Shown: positions 51,543-60,902 of the stretch, one piece after another
How positions within the stretch are numbered: the stretch's first letter is position 1
Layout of the letters: every line of letters starts with the position of its first letter
Assembly: GCA_028285245.1 (NCBI GenBank)
Contig: JANQPY010000054.1
Coordinates: 62,001-126,000 of the forward strand
Reading direction: 5' to 3'
Origin: Gammaproteobacteria bacterium
GTDB lineage: Bacteria > Pseudomonadota > Gammaproteobacteria > Steroidobacterales > GCA-2729495
DNA: 64,000 nt
Made by a program: the position numbers and the translations under genes
The notes under the pieces: generated by a model
Database searches by the model: none
What the model was told of the DNA's origin: nothing
Seen by the model: only the letters and a program-made list of their open reading frames with translations

Positions 51543-52182
51543 GTCGAACCCCAAGCCCGGCCGCGTGATTGCCGGCGACACGCTGACGAATGAGCTCGTC
51601 ACCTGGGAAGCTCCCGAGGTCAAGGACGAGCAGCAACTGAGCAGCGAAGAAACGCAGGCGCAGCTCACGGCGCTGCGAGAGCAGGTGGTTCAGCAGGGCT
51701 ACGCCGAAGGCCATGCCACCGGACTGGCCAGCGCGGAAGCAGAAGTTCAGGCACAGATTGACGCACTGAACGGGGCCCTCAATGCCCTCGCCCGCCCACT
51801 GGAGCATCTCGATCATCAGGTCGAAGACGAGTTGCTCGCTCTCGTGCAAGCGGTCTCCCGCCAGCTGATCCGCCGCGAACTCCGCGCGGACCCAGGTGAG
51901 ATTATCAACGTGATTCGCGAAGGTCTGGCCGCACTGCCGGTGTCTTCGCAAGGCGTTACTGTGCGACTACACCCGGAAGACGCGCGGCTGGTGCGCGAGC
52001 TTCTCAAGCCCAGCGATGATGAAACACCGTGGCAGATTCAGGCTGATCCAGTGTTGGAACGCGGCGGCTGCCAGATTGTCACAGAGGCGTCGCAGATTGA
52101 CGGCCGCCTGGAAACGCGCCTTGGCCGCGTAATCGCCGGACTGTTGGAAGAACAGCGCACGGACGAATCCGACGATGCATGA
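51529..52182 (+). CDS. fliH: Flagellar export ATPase regulator FliH
   Basis: FliH binds and regulates the export ATPase FliI as an elongated dimer. From ATG 51529 it has 217 residues with an acidic helical middle (ALREQVVQQGYAEGHATGLA, the glycine-spaced repeat typical of FliH) and a C-terminal V-ATPase-E-like domain (LVQAVSRQLIRRELRADPGE, RLHPEDARLV, GGCQIVTEASQIDGRLETRL). A GGAGGTGG site precedes the chosen start; it overlaps fliG by 14 bases and fliI by 8. Confidence 0.95.
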   Translation: MTSSKSNPKPGRVIAGDTLTNELVTWEAPEVKDEQQLSSEETQAQLTALREQVVQQGYAEGHATGLASAEAEVQAQIDALNGALNALARPLEHLDHQVEDELLALVQAVSRQLIRRELRADPGEIINVIREGLAALPVSSQGVTVRLHPEDARLVRELLKPSDDETPWQIQADPVLERGGCQIVTEASQIDGRLETRLGRVIAGLLEEQRTDESDDA

Positions 52183-53569
52183 TCCTCATCCGGTTGGTCA
52201 CTACGCTGACCAACGCGGCAAGCGCTGGGCGAAACGCCTGGGCCAGCTGCGCTCGCGAGCGGCACCACCACCAATGGTTGTGGAAGGCAAACTTGCGCGT
52301 GTCGCTGGCATGACGCTCGAGGCAACCGGCTGCGAAGCCGCGCTTGGCGCGCGCTGCCTGATCGAAACGCGGGGCCAGGAGTCTGTCGAAGCCGAGGTGG
52401 TTGGATTTGGCGCTGACCGGCTGTTTCTCATGCCGGTCGCGGGACTGCAGGGAATGCAGCCCAATGCGCGAGTCGTACCAACGGCAACTGTCGCCAGCGT
52501 TGCTGTCGGTCCGGAATTGCTCGGCCGCGTAATTGATGGCGCCGGCGACCCGCTGGACGGCCGCGGTCCTCTGCTTTGCGACGAACGCGTGTCGCTGGAT
52601 GCAGAACCGATCAATCCCTTGAGCCGCGAGCCGATTAGTGAGCCACTGGATGTTGGCGTGCGTGCGATCAACGCCTTGTTGACAGCCGGCCGCGGTCAGC
52701 GGCTTGGTCTATTCGCTGGCAGCGGCATTGGCAAGAGCAGCCTGTTGGCAATGATGACACGGTTCACCCGTGCCGACGTTATTGTTGTCGGGCTTGTAGG
52801 TGAGCGCGGCAGAGAAGTGAAGGAGTTTGTCGAGGACAACCTCGGCACGGCTGGACTAGCGCGCGCGGTGGTGGTCGCAACCCCGGCAGACTGCTCACCG
52901 CTGATGCGCGTGCACGGCGCGTTCACGGCAACCGCTATCGCCGAATACTTCCGCGATCAGGGCAAGCACGTGCTGCTGTTGATGGACTCGCTAACCCGCT
53001 TCGCCCAGGCTCAGCGGGAAATCGGCCTGGCCATCGGCGAGCCTCCGGCAACCAAAGGCTACCCACCCTCGGTGTTCGCCCGGCTGCCCCAGCTGGTTGA
53101 GAGAGCCGGCACAGGGCGCCGCGGACAGGGCTCGATTACCGCGTTTTATACCGTGCTGGCTGAGGGGGATGACGAACAGGATCCGATTGTTGATGCGGCG
53201 CGTGCCATTCTCGATGGTCACATCATGCTGTCGCGGCCCATTGCTGAGGGCGGCATTTACCCGCCGATCGATATCGAACCATCCGTAAGCCGATCCATGG
53301 TGCGTATTGCGGGCCCGGCACAGTTACAGGCAGCGCAGCGGTTTCGCGAGGTGTACTCCTACTACATGCGTCATCGGGACCTGATCACTGTCGGCGCCTA
53401 CCGGGCAGGCGCAGACGGGCAACTCGATCGCGCGGTGCAGCTGTGGCCAAAACTCGAGGCGTTCCTGAAACAATCGCAGCACGAACCAGTCTCGCTGGAA
53501 GGCAGCGTGGAACAGCTGCTCGCGCTGGTGACCGATGAACCGGCGGCGGAAAAACCCCAAGCCTCTTAG
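52175..53569 (+). CDS. fliI: Flagellar export ATPase FliI
   Basis: FliI is the F1-like hexameric ATPase of flagellar type III export. The 464-residue protein has Walker A AGSGIGKSS (181-189), Walker B VLLLMDSLTRFAQAQREI, the GEPPATKGYPPSVFA loop and the C-terminal domain. It overlaps fliH by 8 bases, in the usual fliH-fliI-fliJ order. Confidence 0.98.
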   Translation: MHDPHPVGHYADQRGKRWAKRLGQLRSRAAPPPMVVEGKLARVAGMTLEATGCEAALGARCLIETRGQESVEAEVVGFGADRLFLMPVAGLQGMQPNARVVPTATVASVAVGPELLGRVIDGAGDPLDGRGPLLCDERVSLDAEPINPLSREPISEPLDVGVRAINALLTAGRGQRLGLFAGSGIGKSSLLAMMTRFTRADVIVVGLVGERGREVKEFVEDNLGTAGLARAVVVATPADCSPLMRVHGAFTATAIAEYFRDQGKHVLLLMDSLTRFAQAQREIGLAIGEPPATKGYPPSVFARLPQLVERAGTGRRGQGSITAFYTVLAEGDDEQDPIVDAARAILDGHIMLSRPIAEGGIYPPIDIEPSVSRSMVRIAGPAQLQAAQRFREVYSYYMRHRDLITVGAYRAGADGQLDRAVQLWPKLEAFLKQSQHEPVSLEGSVEQLLALVTDEPAAEKPQAS

Positions 53570-53585
53570 AACCAAGGAATCCAAC

Positions 53586-54017
53586 ATGGCCAAACCTGAC
53601 CGGCTAGGATCGATTCGTACGCTTGCAAATACAGCGGAGATGGAAACATCAAAGATTGTGGCAGAGCGAAGACTGGCCCTGGATGCCGAAGAGCAGCGCC
53701 TTGCCCAGCTCCAAACTTACCTGACCGAGTACGCGCAGACCGGGGATACGCAGACGGGTTTGTCTATCGACAGCATGCGCAATCGGCGGCGATTTATCGA
53801 CAAGATTCGTGGCGGCATCGAGGAGCAGGAACGAGTTGTGGTTGGCTTGCGCCAGCAGCTGGAAACCGATTTGGCAAACTGGCGCGATGCGAGGTCGCAC
53901 GCGCTGGCGCTGGAAAAGTATCAGCATCGTCAGCAGGCCGAGGAAGCCCTGCGCCAAAGCCGCCGCGAGCAGGCGGAGCTAGACGAAATTGGCCGGGGCA
54001 TGCATGCGAATGCGTGA
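53586..54017 (+). CDS. fliJ: Flagellar export chaperone-like coiled-coil protein FliJ
   Basis: FliJ is the coiled-coil stalk of the export ATPase. From ATG 53586 (AAGGAA site upstream) it has 143 residues of nearly continuous helix with heptads (ERRLALDAEEQRLAQLQTYL, RQQLETDLANWRDARSHALA, RQQAEEALRQSRREQAELDE). Position between fliI and fliK confirms it; sequence alone would be weak. Confidence 0.93.
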   Translation: MAKPDRLGSIRTLANTAEMETSKIVAERRLALDAEEQRLAQLQTYLTEYAQTGDTQTGLSIDSMRNRRRFIDKIRGGIEEQERVVVGLRQQLETDLANWRDARSHALALEKYQHRQQAEEALRQSRREQAELDEIGRGMHANA

Positions 54018-54033
54018 CCCAGGTTCGGCGGGC

Positions 54034-54049
54034 TGGCACGCAATTTGCT
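54034..54049 (+). promoter_or_regulatory. Sigma-54 promoter for fliK
   Basis: TGGCAC-N5-TTGCT begins 17 bases after the fliJ stop and ends 44 bases before fliK. Confidence 0.9.
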
Positions 54050-54093
54050 CCTACTACTAGCAGCTGATACCAAATGACGGTGATGGAGTTTCG

Positions 54094-55347
54094 ATGAACG
54101 CGAATAGCCCCGCCCCACTGACCTTGAGTTCTACCGGTCCAGGCCCCGCACTGCCCGCGCCCGGCAAAGACATCGGCAGCAAACTGTCCGCCAGCGAAGC
54201 GCAGCGCGGCGGGACTGGCAAGAATGGTCAGGATGAGTCTGATTTCTCCAAAGAAATCAACGGCCTGAAAAAAGGCTCTAAGGAGAGCGAGGCGCCGCGG
54301 GAGACTGAGCCTAAGGCGCGTGGTGCGACGGCCGAGGATGCCGAACAGTCCGCACCGGATGCCTCAGCGCAATCCGACAATGCAGATGGCGATACGGCCG
54401 CTGCCGCACAGACAGGCGAGGTCGGCGAAGCAGCAGCGGCGGACTCTGACGGCAGTGATTTGCCGGCAAACGGCAACCTGTTGCCGGTTGTTGAGGACCT
54501 GGCAGAACAACCCGTTGTTGTTGCAGACGCCGCCACTGTTGCTGCGGACTTGACGGATGAAGATGCCGCGGTGGCGGCCGTCGCGGCCGCCATACCGGCA
54601 GCAAGCCGGAGCGAAGGCGCGCGTGAAACCGTTACGAACAATACGCTGCTCGACAGCCGTGCACCCGGTACCCAAACCCTGCGGCTATCGCTGGATGCCC
54701 AGGCGACTGGCTATGGCGGACAGGACGGTGGCCAGCAAGCGCCTACGGGCGAGCAGGCCTCGCGCGCCTTGCGTGAGCTGATCAGTCAGGCGATTACGAG
54801 CACGCAGCGAGCCGCGGCCATGAGCGAAGGACTGCTCCAAACGGCCAGCAGTTCGATCAATGCGCTGGCAACGGACTTCTCCAGCACGCTGAGTGAGCTA
54901 AATCAGCTCACTCAGCAGCGGCCTTTGCAGCCACTGGGTCAGCCTGAGACGTTTGCCCGCGGTCTCACGGAACGCCTCAATGTGATGCTTAACGGCAATC
55001 TGCAGACTGCACGTATTACGCTTCAGCCAGAAGTGCTCGGACCGCTAGAGGTTCGTATTCAGATTGAGGAAGACTCGGCCAAGGTCTGGTTCAACGCGCA
55101 GCACAGCCAAACCCGTGAGGCTCTTGAACAGGCCCTGCCCCGCCTGAAGGAACTGCTCTCTGAGCAAGGTCTGCAGTTAGCGGGGTCCGATGTCAGCGGT
55201 GGACAAAGCGATGCGAATGAGGCGACCGCCGCCGGCGACACTGCGCCGGAAGCCGATCCCAGCAGCGAGACCGGTGCCCAGCCGGCCGGCAACATCGTGG
55301 CGAGTCTGGCGATCGACAGCGACCGGCTCCTAGATGTAACCGCCTGA
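54094..55347 (+). CDS. fliK: Flagellar hook-length control protein FliK
   Basis: FliK measures hook length and switches export specificity through FlhB. The 417-residue protein has a long low-complexity Ala/Asp/Glu/Ser-rich N-terminal half (about 1-190) that is probably extended, and the conserved C-terminal Flg_hook domain (about 290-370; TARITLQPEVLGPLEVRIQI, LPRLKELLSEQGLQLA). The start ATG 54094 has a TGGAG site. Confidence 0.94.
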   Translation: MNANSPAPLTLSSTGPGPALPAPGKDIGSKLSASEAQRGGTGKNGQDESDFSKEINGLKKGSKESEAPRETEPKARGATAEDAEQSAPDASAQSDNADGDTAAAAQTGEVGEAAAADSDGSDLPANGNLLPVVEDLAEQPVVVADAATVAADLTDEDAAVAAVAAAIPAASRSEGARETVTNNTLLDSRAPGTQTLRLSLDAQATGYGGQDGGQQAPTGEQASRALRELISQAITSTQRAAAMSEGLLQTASSSINALATDFSSTLSELNQLTQQRPLQPLGQPETFARGLTERLNVMLNGNLQTARITLQPEVLGPLEVRIQIEEDSAKVWFNAQHSQTREALEQALPRLKELLSEQGLQLAGSDVSGGQSDANEATAAGDTAPEADPSSETGAQPAGNIVASLAIDSDRLLDVTA

Positions 55348-55476
55348 CACCGGCTACTCCACACCGACCAACAATTTTTTGGCACCGCCCCAGATCTGCC
55401 GCGCCGGGAAATTGACACCTTCTTTTCGGATTCTGTAACCCACTGATCTATATAGCCTAAATTCTCGGCTTTGGCC

Positions 55477-55492
55477 TGGCACGCTCCTTGCT
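55477..55492 (+). promoter_or_regulatory. Sigma-54 promoter for the fliL operon
   Basis: TGGCAC-N5-TTGCT ends 37 bases before fliL and is the last promoter visible before flhF, so it may drive fliL through flhF. Confidence 0.92.
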
Positions 55493-55529
55493 TAACAAGG
55501 GATGAGCAACGCTTAAGGAAGCGAGAATC

Positions 55530-56069
55530 ATGGCAGCTGAAGAATCTGAAGCCGTAGCGGCACCCGCAGAGCCGGCCAAGGGCGGCCTCGTAAAAACCTT
55601 GGGAATAGCCGTTGGGCTGTTCGTCCTGATGCTGGCAAGCCAGCTTGTCGGTCCGATCCTGGCCTGCAGTGTGCTACCCGACCTGGTCCCAGGCTGCGGC
55701 GGCGCCGAGACGGCCGCCTCAGCCGACGACAAGGTCGAGGAAGAAAAAGGACCCCCCATTTATCTACCGCTAGACCCTGCACTCGTTGTGAGTTTCGAGG
55801 ATCAGGGCGCAGTGCGCTTTTTGCAGGTGACTGTAGAAGTTATGGCACGCGCCGACCAGGCGATCGAGGCGGTCAGCACGCATACGCCGGTCATCCGCAA
55901 CAACCTGTTGATGCTGATGGGCGGAAAAAGCCTGGCCGACCTGACCAACCGCGAGGGGAAAGAGATGCTACGCACAGCGGCACTTGCCGAAGTGCAGAGC
56001 ATTCTCGAAGAGTTCGATAGCGAAGCGAACATCGAAGACCTCTACTTCACTTCCTTCGTGGTGCAGTAA
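55530..56069 (+). CDS. fliL: Flagellar basal-body-associated protein FliL
   Basis: FliL is a membrane protein around the motor that supports stator function. The 179-residue protein has one membrane helix (about 23-45), an acidic linker and a stomatin-like periplasmic domain (YLPLDPALVVSFEDQGAVRF, LQVTVEVMARADQAIEAVST, LEEFDSEANIEDLYFTSFVV). It is the first gene of the fliLMNOPQR-flhBA run. Confidence 0.95.
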   Translation: MAAEESEAVAAPAEPAKGGLVKTLGIAVGLFVLMLASQLVGPILACSVLPDLVPGCGGAETAASADDKVEEEKGPPIYLPLDPALVVSFEDQGAVRFLQVTVEVMARADQAIEAVSTHTPVIRNNLLMLMGGKSLADLTNREGKEMLRTAALAEVQSILEEFDSEANIEDLYFTSFVVQ

Positions 56070-56076
56070 CGGCGCA

Positions 56077-57081
56077 ATGGAACCGAACGACATCATCTCG
56101 GACGAAGAGTCTGAGGCGCTGCGCGAAGCGGATGCTGAAGTTCAGGCCGGTGACGCTGATGCAACTCCGCCCGAAGGCACGGTGCGTGATCTGCATAGTG
56201 ACCACTGGGAACGCATCGTTGCTGATCGGGTCCCCGCGCTGGAATCCATCAGCGAACGCATGATGAGCCTGCTCAAGACTACCGGGAGGGAGTTCTTCCG
56301 ACGCACCGTCGAAGTCAGTGCGCTGCCGAGCCGGACACATCGCTGGGGCACGTTTGCACGGCGACTGCCCGTGCCCACGAGCCTCAACGTCATGTCGATC
56401 AGTCCACTGGGCGTCAAGGGCGTGATCTGCGTCGATACGGCGTTTGTGTTCGCCTTGGTAGATGTCTTTTTTGGTGGTAACGGCCTGGGCGACAGGCCGG
56501 TTGAGAACCCCGACTTCACCCCGATGGAGACGCGCCTGGTGCGCAAGTTTGTCACCCGCGTGGCCGACGACATGCGCGAGGCATGGCGGCCGTTTATGGA
56601 TCTCACGTTTGAACTCGGGACGACGGAAACCAATCCGATCTTCGCCTCTGTGGCCGCTGGCTCCGAGGCTGTCAGCGTCGCTGGCTTCAAGTTCGAGCTG
56701 GGCGACAAAGAATTCGAAATGAAGACAGTACTGCCAGCACGTCTGGTGGAGCCTATTCGCTTTGTTCGCGACGCAGGCGCGGCAGATGGCTCACAGGGCG
56801 AAACTGAAAAGTGGCAGCGGCGGCTGCGTGAGGATGTTCAGGACGCGACGGTCAGCGTGCGCGCGGTGCTCGCTGAAACGCAGATTGATCTGCGTGAACT
56901 GACCGAGGCGAAGCCCGGCGATGTGATTCCGCTGGAGCTCCCATCAAGCATGAAAGTTTATGCGGGCACCCAACCCGTTATCGAAGGAAGCTTCGGCGTT
57001 AGCAGAGGGCACAACGCAGTACGCGTAACCAAGCTGCTCGATCGTCAGGCCTTAGGAGAGAAGTATGGACGAGTCAACTGA
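56077..57081 (+). CDS. fliM: Flagellar motor switch protein FliM
   Basis: FliM is the C-ring protein that binds phospho-CheY. From ATG 56077 it has 334 residues: an N-terminal acidic EPNDIISDEESEALREAD segment that stands where CheY binds, a CheC-like middle domain (PTSLNVMSISPLGVKGVICV, LVRKFVTRVADDMREAWRPF) and a C-terminal SpoA domain (VRAVLAETQIDLRELTEAKP, GDVIPLELP). The upstream in-frame ATG inside fliL gives an unlikely extension. Confidence 0.97.
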   Translation: MEPNDIISDEESEALREADAEVQAGDADATPPEGTVRDLHSDHWERIVADRVPALESISERMMSLLKTTGREFFRRTVEVSALPSRTHRWGTFARRLPVPTSLNVMSISPLGVKGVICVDTAFVFALVDVFFGGNGLGDRPVENPDFTPMETRLVRKFVTRVADDMREAWRPFMDLTFELGTTETNPIFASVAAGSEAVSVAGFKFELGDKEFEMKTVLPARLVEPIRFVRDAGAADGSQGETEKWQRRLREDVQDATVSVRAVLAETQIDLRELTEAKPGDVIPLELPSSMKVYAGTQPVIEGSFGVSRGHNAVRVTKLLDRQALGEKYGRVN

Positions 57082-57436
57082 AAACGAGACGCCGCAGCCG
57101 GGCGGCGACGAGGACTTTAAGGCTGCCGAGTTTCAGCAGGTCGATGGCGACCAGCCGAAGCCTGAAGGCGCCAATCCAAACATTGAGGTCATTCTCGATG
57201 TGCCCGTCACGCTGTCGCTCGAAGTGGGACGCACAGAAATGAGTGTCGGCAAACTCTTGCGTCTTAGCCAGGGCGCCGTGGTCGAGCTCGACCGTAACGC
57301 CGGCGAACCACTGGACGTGATGGTCAACGGCGCACTGGTTGCTCACGGCGAGATCGTTGTGGTCAACGACAAGTTTGGGATTCGCCTGATTGACGTAATC
57401 AATCCGGCGGAACAGGCACTCGCCGAGCCGGCGTAA
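57065..57436 (+). CDS. fliN: Flagellar motor switch protein FliN
   Basis: FliN forms the base of the C ring and docks the FliH-FliI complex. The 123-residue protein has an acidic, variable N-terminal third and a SpoA domain (ILDVPVTLSLEVGRTEMSVG, LLRLSQGAVVELDRNAGEPL, VMVNGALVAHGEIVVVNDKF). It overlaps fliM by 17 bases; TTAGGAGA precedes its ATG. Confidence 0.98.
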   Translation: MDESTENETPQPGGDEDFKAAEFQQVDGDQPKPEGANPNIEVILDVPVTLSLEVGRTEMSVGKLLRLSQGAVVELDRNAGEPLDVMVNGALVAHGEIVVVNDKFGIRLIDVINPAEQALAEPA

Positions 57437-57448
57437 GGCGGGTACCCA

Positions 57449-57886
57449 TTGAACTTGTCAATGAAATCTATGGTGACGTACCTGGATCTTGCCAGGGGCA
57501 TCACGCTGGTGAGCCTTTGTCTGCTTTGGTCGGCAGCCTCAGGCCAGGAGGCAGGCAGCGCTTTGGGCGGTCAGGGCGTGGCCGGACCCGCGCTGCGCAT
57601 GATTGTGAGTCTGGCCGCCGTACTGGCCCTGCTCGGCGGCTGCGCCTGGCTTGCCAAGCGACTGCGCGCTGGCGGCGCCTTCCAAAACAGCGCGATTGAA
57701 ATTGTCAGCGGTATTTCGCTGGGCGGAAGAGAACGCGTGGTGCTGCTGCGTGTCGGCGGCGAAGAAATACTCGTGGGCATCTCAGCGGCGGGCATCAGGC
57801 CGCTGCACGTTCTGAGAGAGAAGGCCGAGCCGCGCGAATTCGATGAGTACTTCGAGGCCACACAGACGCTGGAGGTATCGCGATGA
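57449..57886 (+). CDS. fliO: Flagellar export assembly protein FliO
   Basis: FliO helps assemble the FliP ring of the export gate. The 145-residue protein has two hydrophobic segments (about 15-32 and 48-68), then a conserved cytosolic part (IEIVSGISLGGRERVVLLRV, GGEEILVGISAAGIRPLHVL). The start is uncertain: TTG 57449 has AAGGCGGG about 8 bases upstream, whereas ATGs at 57461 and 57470 lack a site. It overlaps fliP by 4 bases. Confidence 0.93.
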   Translation: MNLSMKSMVTYLDLARGITLVSLCLLWSAASGQEAGSALGGQGVAGPALRMIVSLAAVLALLGGCAWLAKRLRAGGAFQNSAIEIVSGISLGGRERVVLLRVGGEEILVGISAAGIRPLHVLREKAEPREFDEYFEATQTLEVSR

Positions 57887-58629
57887 AACATTGCTGCGCA
57901 CTCCTCTTCGCGTTGCTAATCGCCAGTTGGACCCCGCTAGCCATGGCTGAACCGGGCATACCCGCCTTGGCGATCGCCGACAACGACAGCGGCGGCCAAA
58001 CGTGGACGGTCAGCATACAAATTCTGCTGCTGATGACGGCGCTCACGCTGCTGCCATCGCTGGTACTGGCAGCTACATCCTTTACCCGCATCGTGATTGT
58101 GCTGGCCATCTTGCGCCAGGCGATCGGCATGCCACAAACGCCACCCAACCAGGTGCTAATCGGCATCGCGCTGTTCCTGAGCTTCTTCATCATGAGCCCG
58201 GTGCTTACAGAAGTTTATGACCGTGGCGTTGAGCCCTATATGGCAGGAGCGATTGAGCTTGAAGAGGCGGCCGCTGCGGCACAAGAACCGCTGCGTGAGT
58301 TCATGACCGGGCAGGTGCGCGAGACCGATCTGGCGATGTTCGCAGGACTCGCTGGTGATGACGGCTATGACTCGCCCGCAGATATTCCGATGACCGTGCT
58401 GCTGCCAAGTTTTCTTACCAGCGAGCTGAAGACTGCCTTCCAGATCGGCTTCATGACCTTCATCCCGTTTCTGATTATCGATTTGGTCGTGTCCAGCGTG
58501 CTCATGTCCATGGGCATGATGATGCTGTCGCCAATGCTGATATCTCTGCCCTTCAAGATCATGTTGTTCGTGCTGGTGGATGGCTGGGGCCTGATCATCG
58601 GCACGCTGGCCGCCAGTTTCGCGGTTTAG
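57883..58629 (+). CDS. fliP: Flagellar export gate protein FliP
   Basis: FliP forms the core ring of the export gate with FliQ and FliR. The 248-residue protein has a cleavable signal peptide (about 1-22), several membrane segments and the family signatures ATSFTRIVIVLAILRQAIGM, LFLSFFIMSPV, and FMTFIPFLIIDLVVSSVLMS with GMMMLSP. Length fits. Confidence 0.98.
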   Translation: MKHCCALLFALLIASWTPLAMAEPGIPALAIADNDSGGQTWTVSIQILLLMTALTLLPSLVLAATSFTRIVIVLAILRQAIGMPQTPPNQVLIGIALFLSFFIMSPVLTEVYDRGVEPYMAGAIELEEAAAAAQEPLREFMTGQVRETDLAMFAGLAGDDGYDSPADIPMTVLLPSFLTSELKTAFQIGFMTFIPFLIIDLVVSSVLMSMGMMMLSPMLISLPFKIMLFVLVDGWGLIIGTLAASFAV

Positions 58630-58639
58630 GAGAGCTGGT

Positions 58640-58909
58640 ATGACACCCGAGACCGTTGTCACCCTGGCCAGCGAATCGCTGACGGTTGCCACCCTGCTGG
58701 CCGCTCCGCTGCTGCTAACAGCCCTGGCCACCGGCGTATTTATCGGCGTGCTACAGGCTGCGACCCAAATTAACGAGATGACACTGAGCTTTATTCCCAA
58801 GCTAGGAGTTCTGGTCGTATCTCTGCTCGTTGCCGGTCCATGGATGCTGCAACTCATTACGAACTACACCCGCAACCTGTTCGCCAGCATTCCGGGCATG
58901 CTCGGCTAG
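58640..58909 (+). CDS. fliQ: Flagellar export gate protein FliQ
   Basis: The 89-residue protein is two membrane helices with the conserved LLTALATGVFIGVLQAATQI and NEMTLSFIPKLGV segments. FliQ packs around the FliP-FliR core. AGGAG precedes ATG 58640, 10 bases after fliP. Confidence 0.98.
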   Translation: MTPETVVTLASESLTVATLLAAPLLLTALATGVFIGVLQAATQINEMTLSFIPKLGVLVVSLLVAGPWMLQLITNYTRNLFASIPGMLG

Positions 58910-58918
58910 GGGATTTTC

Positions 58919-59689
58919 TTGCTCGCGCTGTACGACATCGCCGACTTTTTGCACGCCACCACCTGGGCGCTAACCCGGGTGGTTGGCCTGGTGCTGGTCG
59001 CACCGCTGCTCGGTGCCGTCTTCGTGCCCGTGCGGGTGCGCGTGCTCATTGCCATCGTGCTTGCGGTCGCCATGTTGCCGGCAATCCCAGCTCTGCCGTC
59101 GTTTCCGGCATTCAGCGTGATGGGCTTTCTGGCAGTCATCAAGGAAGTGATGATTGGCGTCAGCATCGGTTTCGCACTCAAGCTGGTAATGGAAGCCGCC
59201 GTCTTTGCCGGACAGGTGATATCGACTGGCATGGGACTCGCCTTTGCCATTGTCGTTGACCCGCAGGCGGGCAACATGCCGCTACTCGGTCGGTTCTACA
59301 TTATTGTCGCGACGCTGCTCATGCTCGCGGTTGATGCGCACTTGGTTCTAATCAGTCTGCTGGCCGATAGCTATTCCGTCATGCCGGTTGGTGAGAGCAG
59401 CATCATGCCGGAGCAGGCGCGCGCCCTGGCTTTGTTCGGCTCAACTATTTTTACCGGCGCCATGTACCTTTCCCTGCCGGCGGTGATCGCGATTCTCATG
59501 GTGAACGTCGCCTTCGGCGTGATTAGCCGCGCGGCACCGACCCTGAACCTGTTTGCCGTCGGTTTTCCGATCTCGCTGATGCTTGGCTTCGTCGTTATGG
59601 TCATCAGCGTTCGCGGGCAGGGCCCTGTCTGGGAAGCTCAGTTCAATGCCGCCATGACGATGGCCGGCCAGTTGCTCGGTGGTGGATGA
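58919..59689 (+). CDS. fliR: Flagellar export gate protein FliR
   Basis: FliR completes the FliPQR gate. The 256-residue polytopic protein shows RVVGLVLVAPLLGAVFVPVR, IKEVMIGVSIGFALKLVMEA and NLFAVGFPISLMLGFVVMVI. Translation starts at TTG 58919 with GGGGAT just upstream, 9 bases after fliQ, so initiation may be weak and coupled. It ends 1 base before the flhB ATG. Confidence 0.97.
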   Translation: MLALYDIADFLHATTWALTRVVGLVLVAPLLGAVFVPVRVRVLIAIVLAVAMLPAIPALPSFPAFSVMGFLAVIKEVMIGVSIGFALKLVMEAAVFAGQVISTGMGLAFAIVVDPQAGNMPLLGRFYIIVATLLMLAVDAHLVLISLLADSYSVMPVGESSIMPEQARALALFGSTIFTGAMYLSLPAVIAILMVNVAFGVISRAAPTLNLFAVGFPISLMLGFVVMVISVRGQGPVWEAQFNAAMTMAGQLLGGG

Positions 59690-59690
59690 C

Positions 59691-60866
59691 ATGGCTGAGA
59701 ACGAGAAACCGCAACAAGAGAAAACTGAACGCGCGACACCAAAGCGTATCGAGGAAGCGCGCAAGAAAGGTCAGGTTCCGCGCTCACGCGAACTCAATAT
59801 GGCAGTCGTCATGATCAGCGGCTCGTTGGTATGCCTGGCGCTGCAGCCACAGCTCGGAATGTCGATGGCCGAACTCGTTCGGTCTGGCTTAAGTTTTGAC
59901 CCTCGCCTGTTGTCCGATCCTGACAGCATGGCCATCGCTTTAGGCACCGCCGGGCTGCAGGCGCTCGCGGTCTGGTTACCGCTGTTTGGCGTCGTAGCCG
60001 GCGCAGCAGTGCTGGGAGGGGTCTCGCTCGGCGGGATTAATTTCAGCACCTCTCCGCTGGCGCCAAAACTGAGCAAGCTCAACCCGTTAAAGGGCTTGAA
60101 GCGCGTGTTCGGATTGAAAGGACTGGTCGAGGTGGGCAAAGCGCTCGGTAAGGCCGGTGCGATTGGCGGCGTGGCAATTGCTTTCCTCATGTTCAACGCC
60201 GAAGAGATCTTCAGGCTGAGCAACAAACCGCTGGCAGTGACCATGGCCGACGCCGGCCAGCTCGTCACGCTAACCCTGGTGGTATGCAGTGCGTCTTTGA
60301 TTCTCATCGCGCTAGTCGATGTGCCATTCCAGCTGTGGAATCACCAGAAAGAATTGCGCATGACGCGCAAGGAAGTTCAGGACGAGCAGAAAGACACCGA
60401 AGGCCGGCCAGAAGTGCGCAGTCGCGTGCGTCAGCTTCAGCAAGAGCGCGCCAATCAACGCATGCTTCAGGACGTTCCACAGGCCGACGTCATTATCACC
60501 AACCCAACCCATTTCGCCGTAGCTCTCAAGTACGCGGACGGAGATATGCGCGCGCCGAGGGTGCTGGCCAAGGGTGTTGACCACATGGCCGCGCAAATCC
60601 GCGGCATCGGCAGCGAGAACGGGATCGCCCTGTTCGAGGCGCCTCCGCTAGCGCGAGCGCTGTACTGGACAACGGAAGTCGGCTACGAAATTCCGCAGCA
60701 GCTCTATCTTGCGGTCGCTCAGGTGCTGACCTACGTGTACCGCCTGAAGGCCGCTGCGGAAAACCGGGGCGAATGGCCGGACCGGCCCATTGTCAGCGTA
60801 GACGAGAAGCTAACTGTCAATCCGCGCCTCCGCTCTCGAGGAGATTCACGCAACAGCCGCTTGTAG
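59691..60866 (+). CDS. flhB: Flagellar export switch protein FlhB
   Basis: FlhB controls export substrate switching. From ATG 59691 it has 391 residues: the N-terminal EKTERATPKRIEEARKKGQV, four membrane helices (about 38-210) and a cytosolic domain with the autocleavage motif NPTH (271-274) within ITNPTHFAVALKY. The self-cleaving residues are intact. GTG 59679 is an alternative start overlapping fliR. Confidence 0.97.
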   Translation: MAENEKPQQEKTERATPKRIEEARKKGQVPRSRELNMAVVMISGSLVCLALQPQLGMSMAELVRSGLSFDPRLLSDPDSMAIALGTAGLQALAVWLPLFGVVAGAAVLGGVSLGGINFSTSPLAPKLSKLNPLKGLKRVFGLKGLVEVGKALGKAGAIGGVAIAFLMFNAEEIFRLSNKPLAVTMADAGQLVTLTLVVCSASLILIALVDVPFQLWNHQKELRMTRKEVQDEQKDTEGRPEVRSRVRQLQQERANQRMLQDVPQADVIITNPTHFAVALKYADGDMRAPRVLAKGVDHMAAQIRGIGSENGIALFEAPPLARALYWTTEVGYEIPQQLYLAVAQVLTYVYRLKAAAENRGEWPDRPIVSVDEKLTVNPRLRSRGDSRNSRL

Positions 60867-60902
60867 GTGGCCTTCGCTAAAGAATCAAGGAAGCAATAAA
60901 GA

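Noticed and set aside
54250..54680. Several alternative-frame open frames inside fliK
   Set aside because: They arise from the low-complexity Ala/Asp-rich part of fliK and have no start signals.
59360..59372. GGCCGATAG in fliR resembling a sigma-28 -10 box
   Set aside because: No TAAA-type -35 at the right distance and inside a coding sequence.
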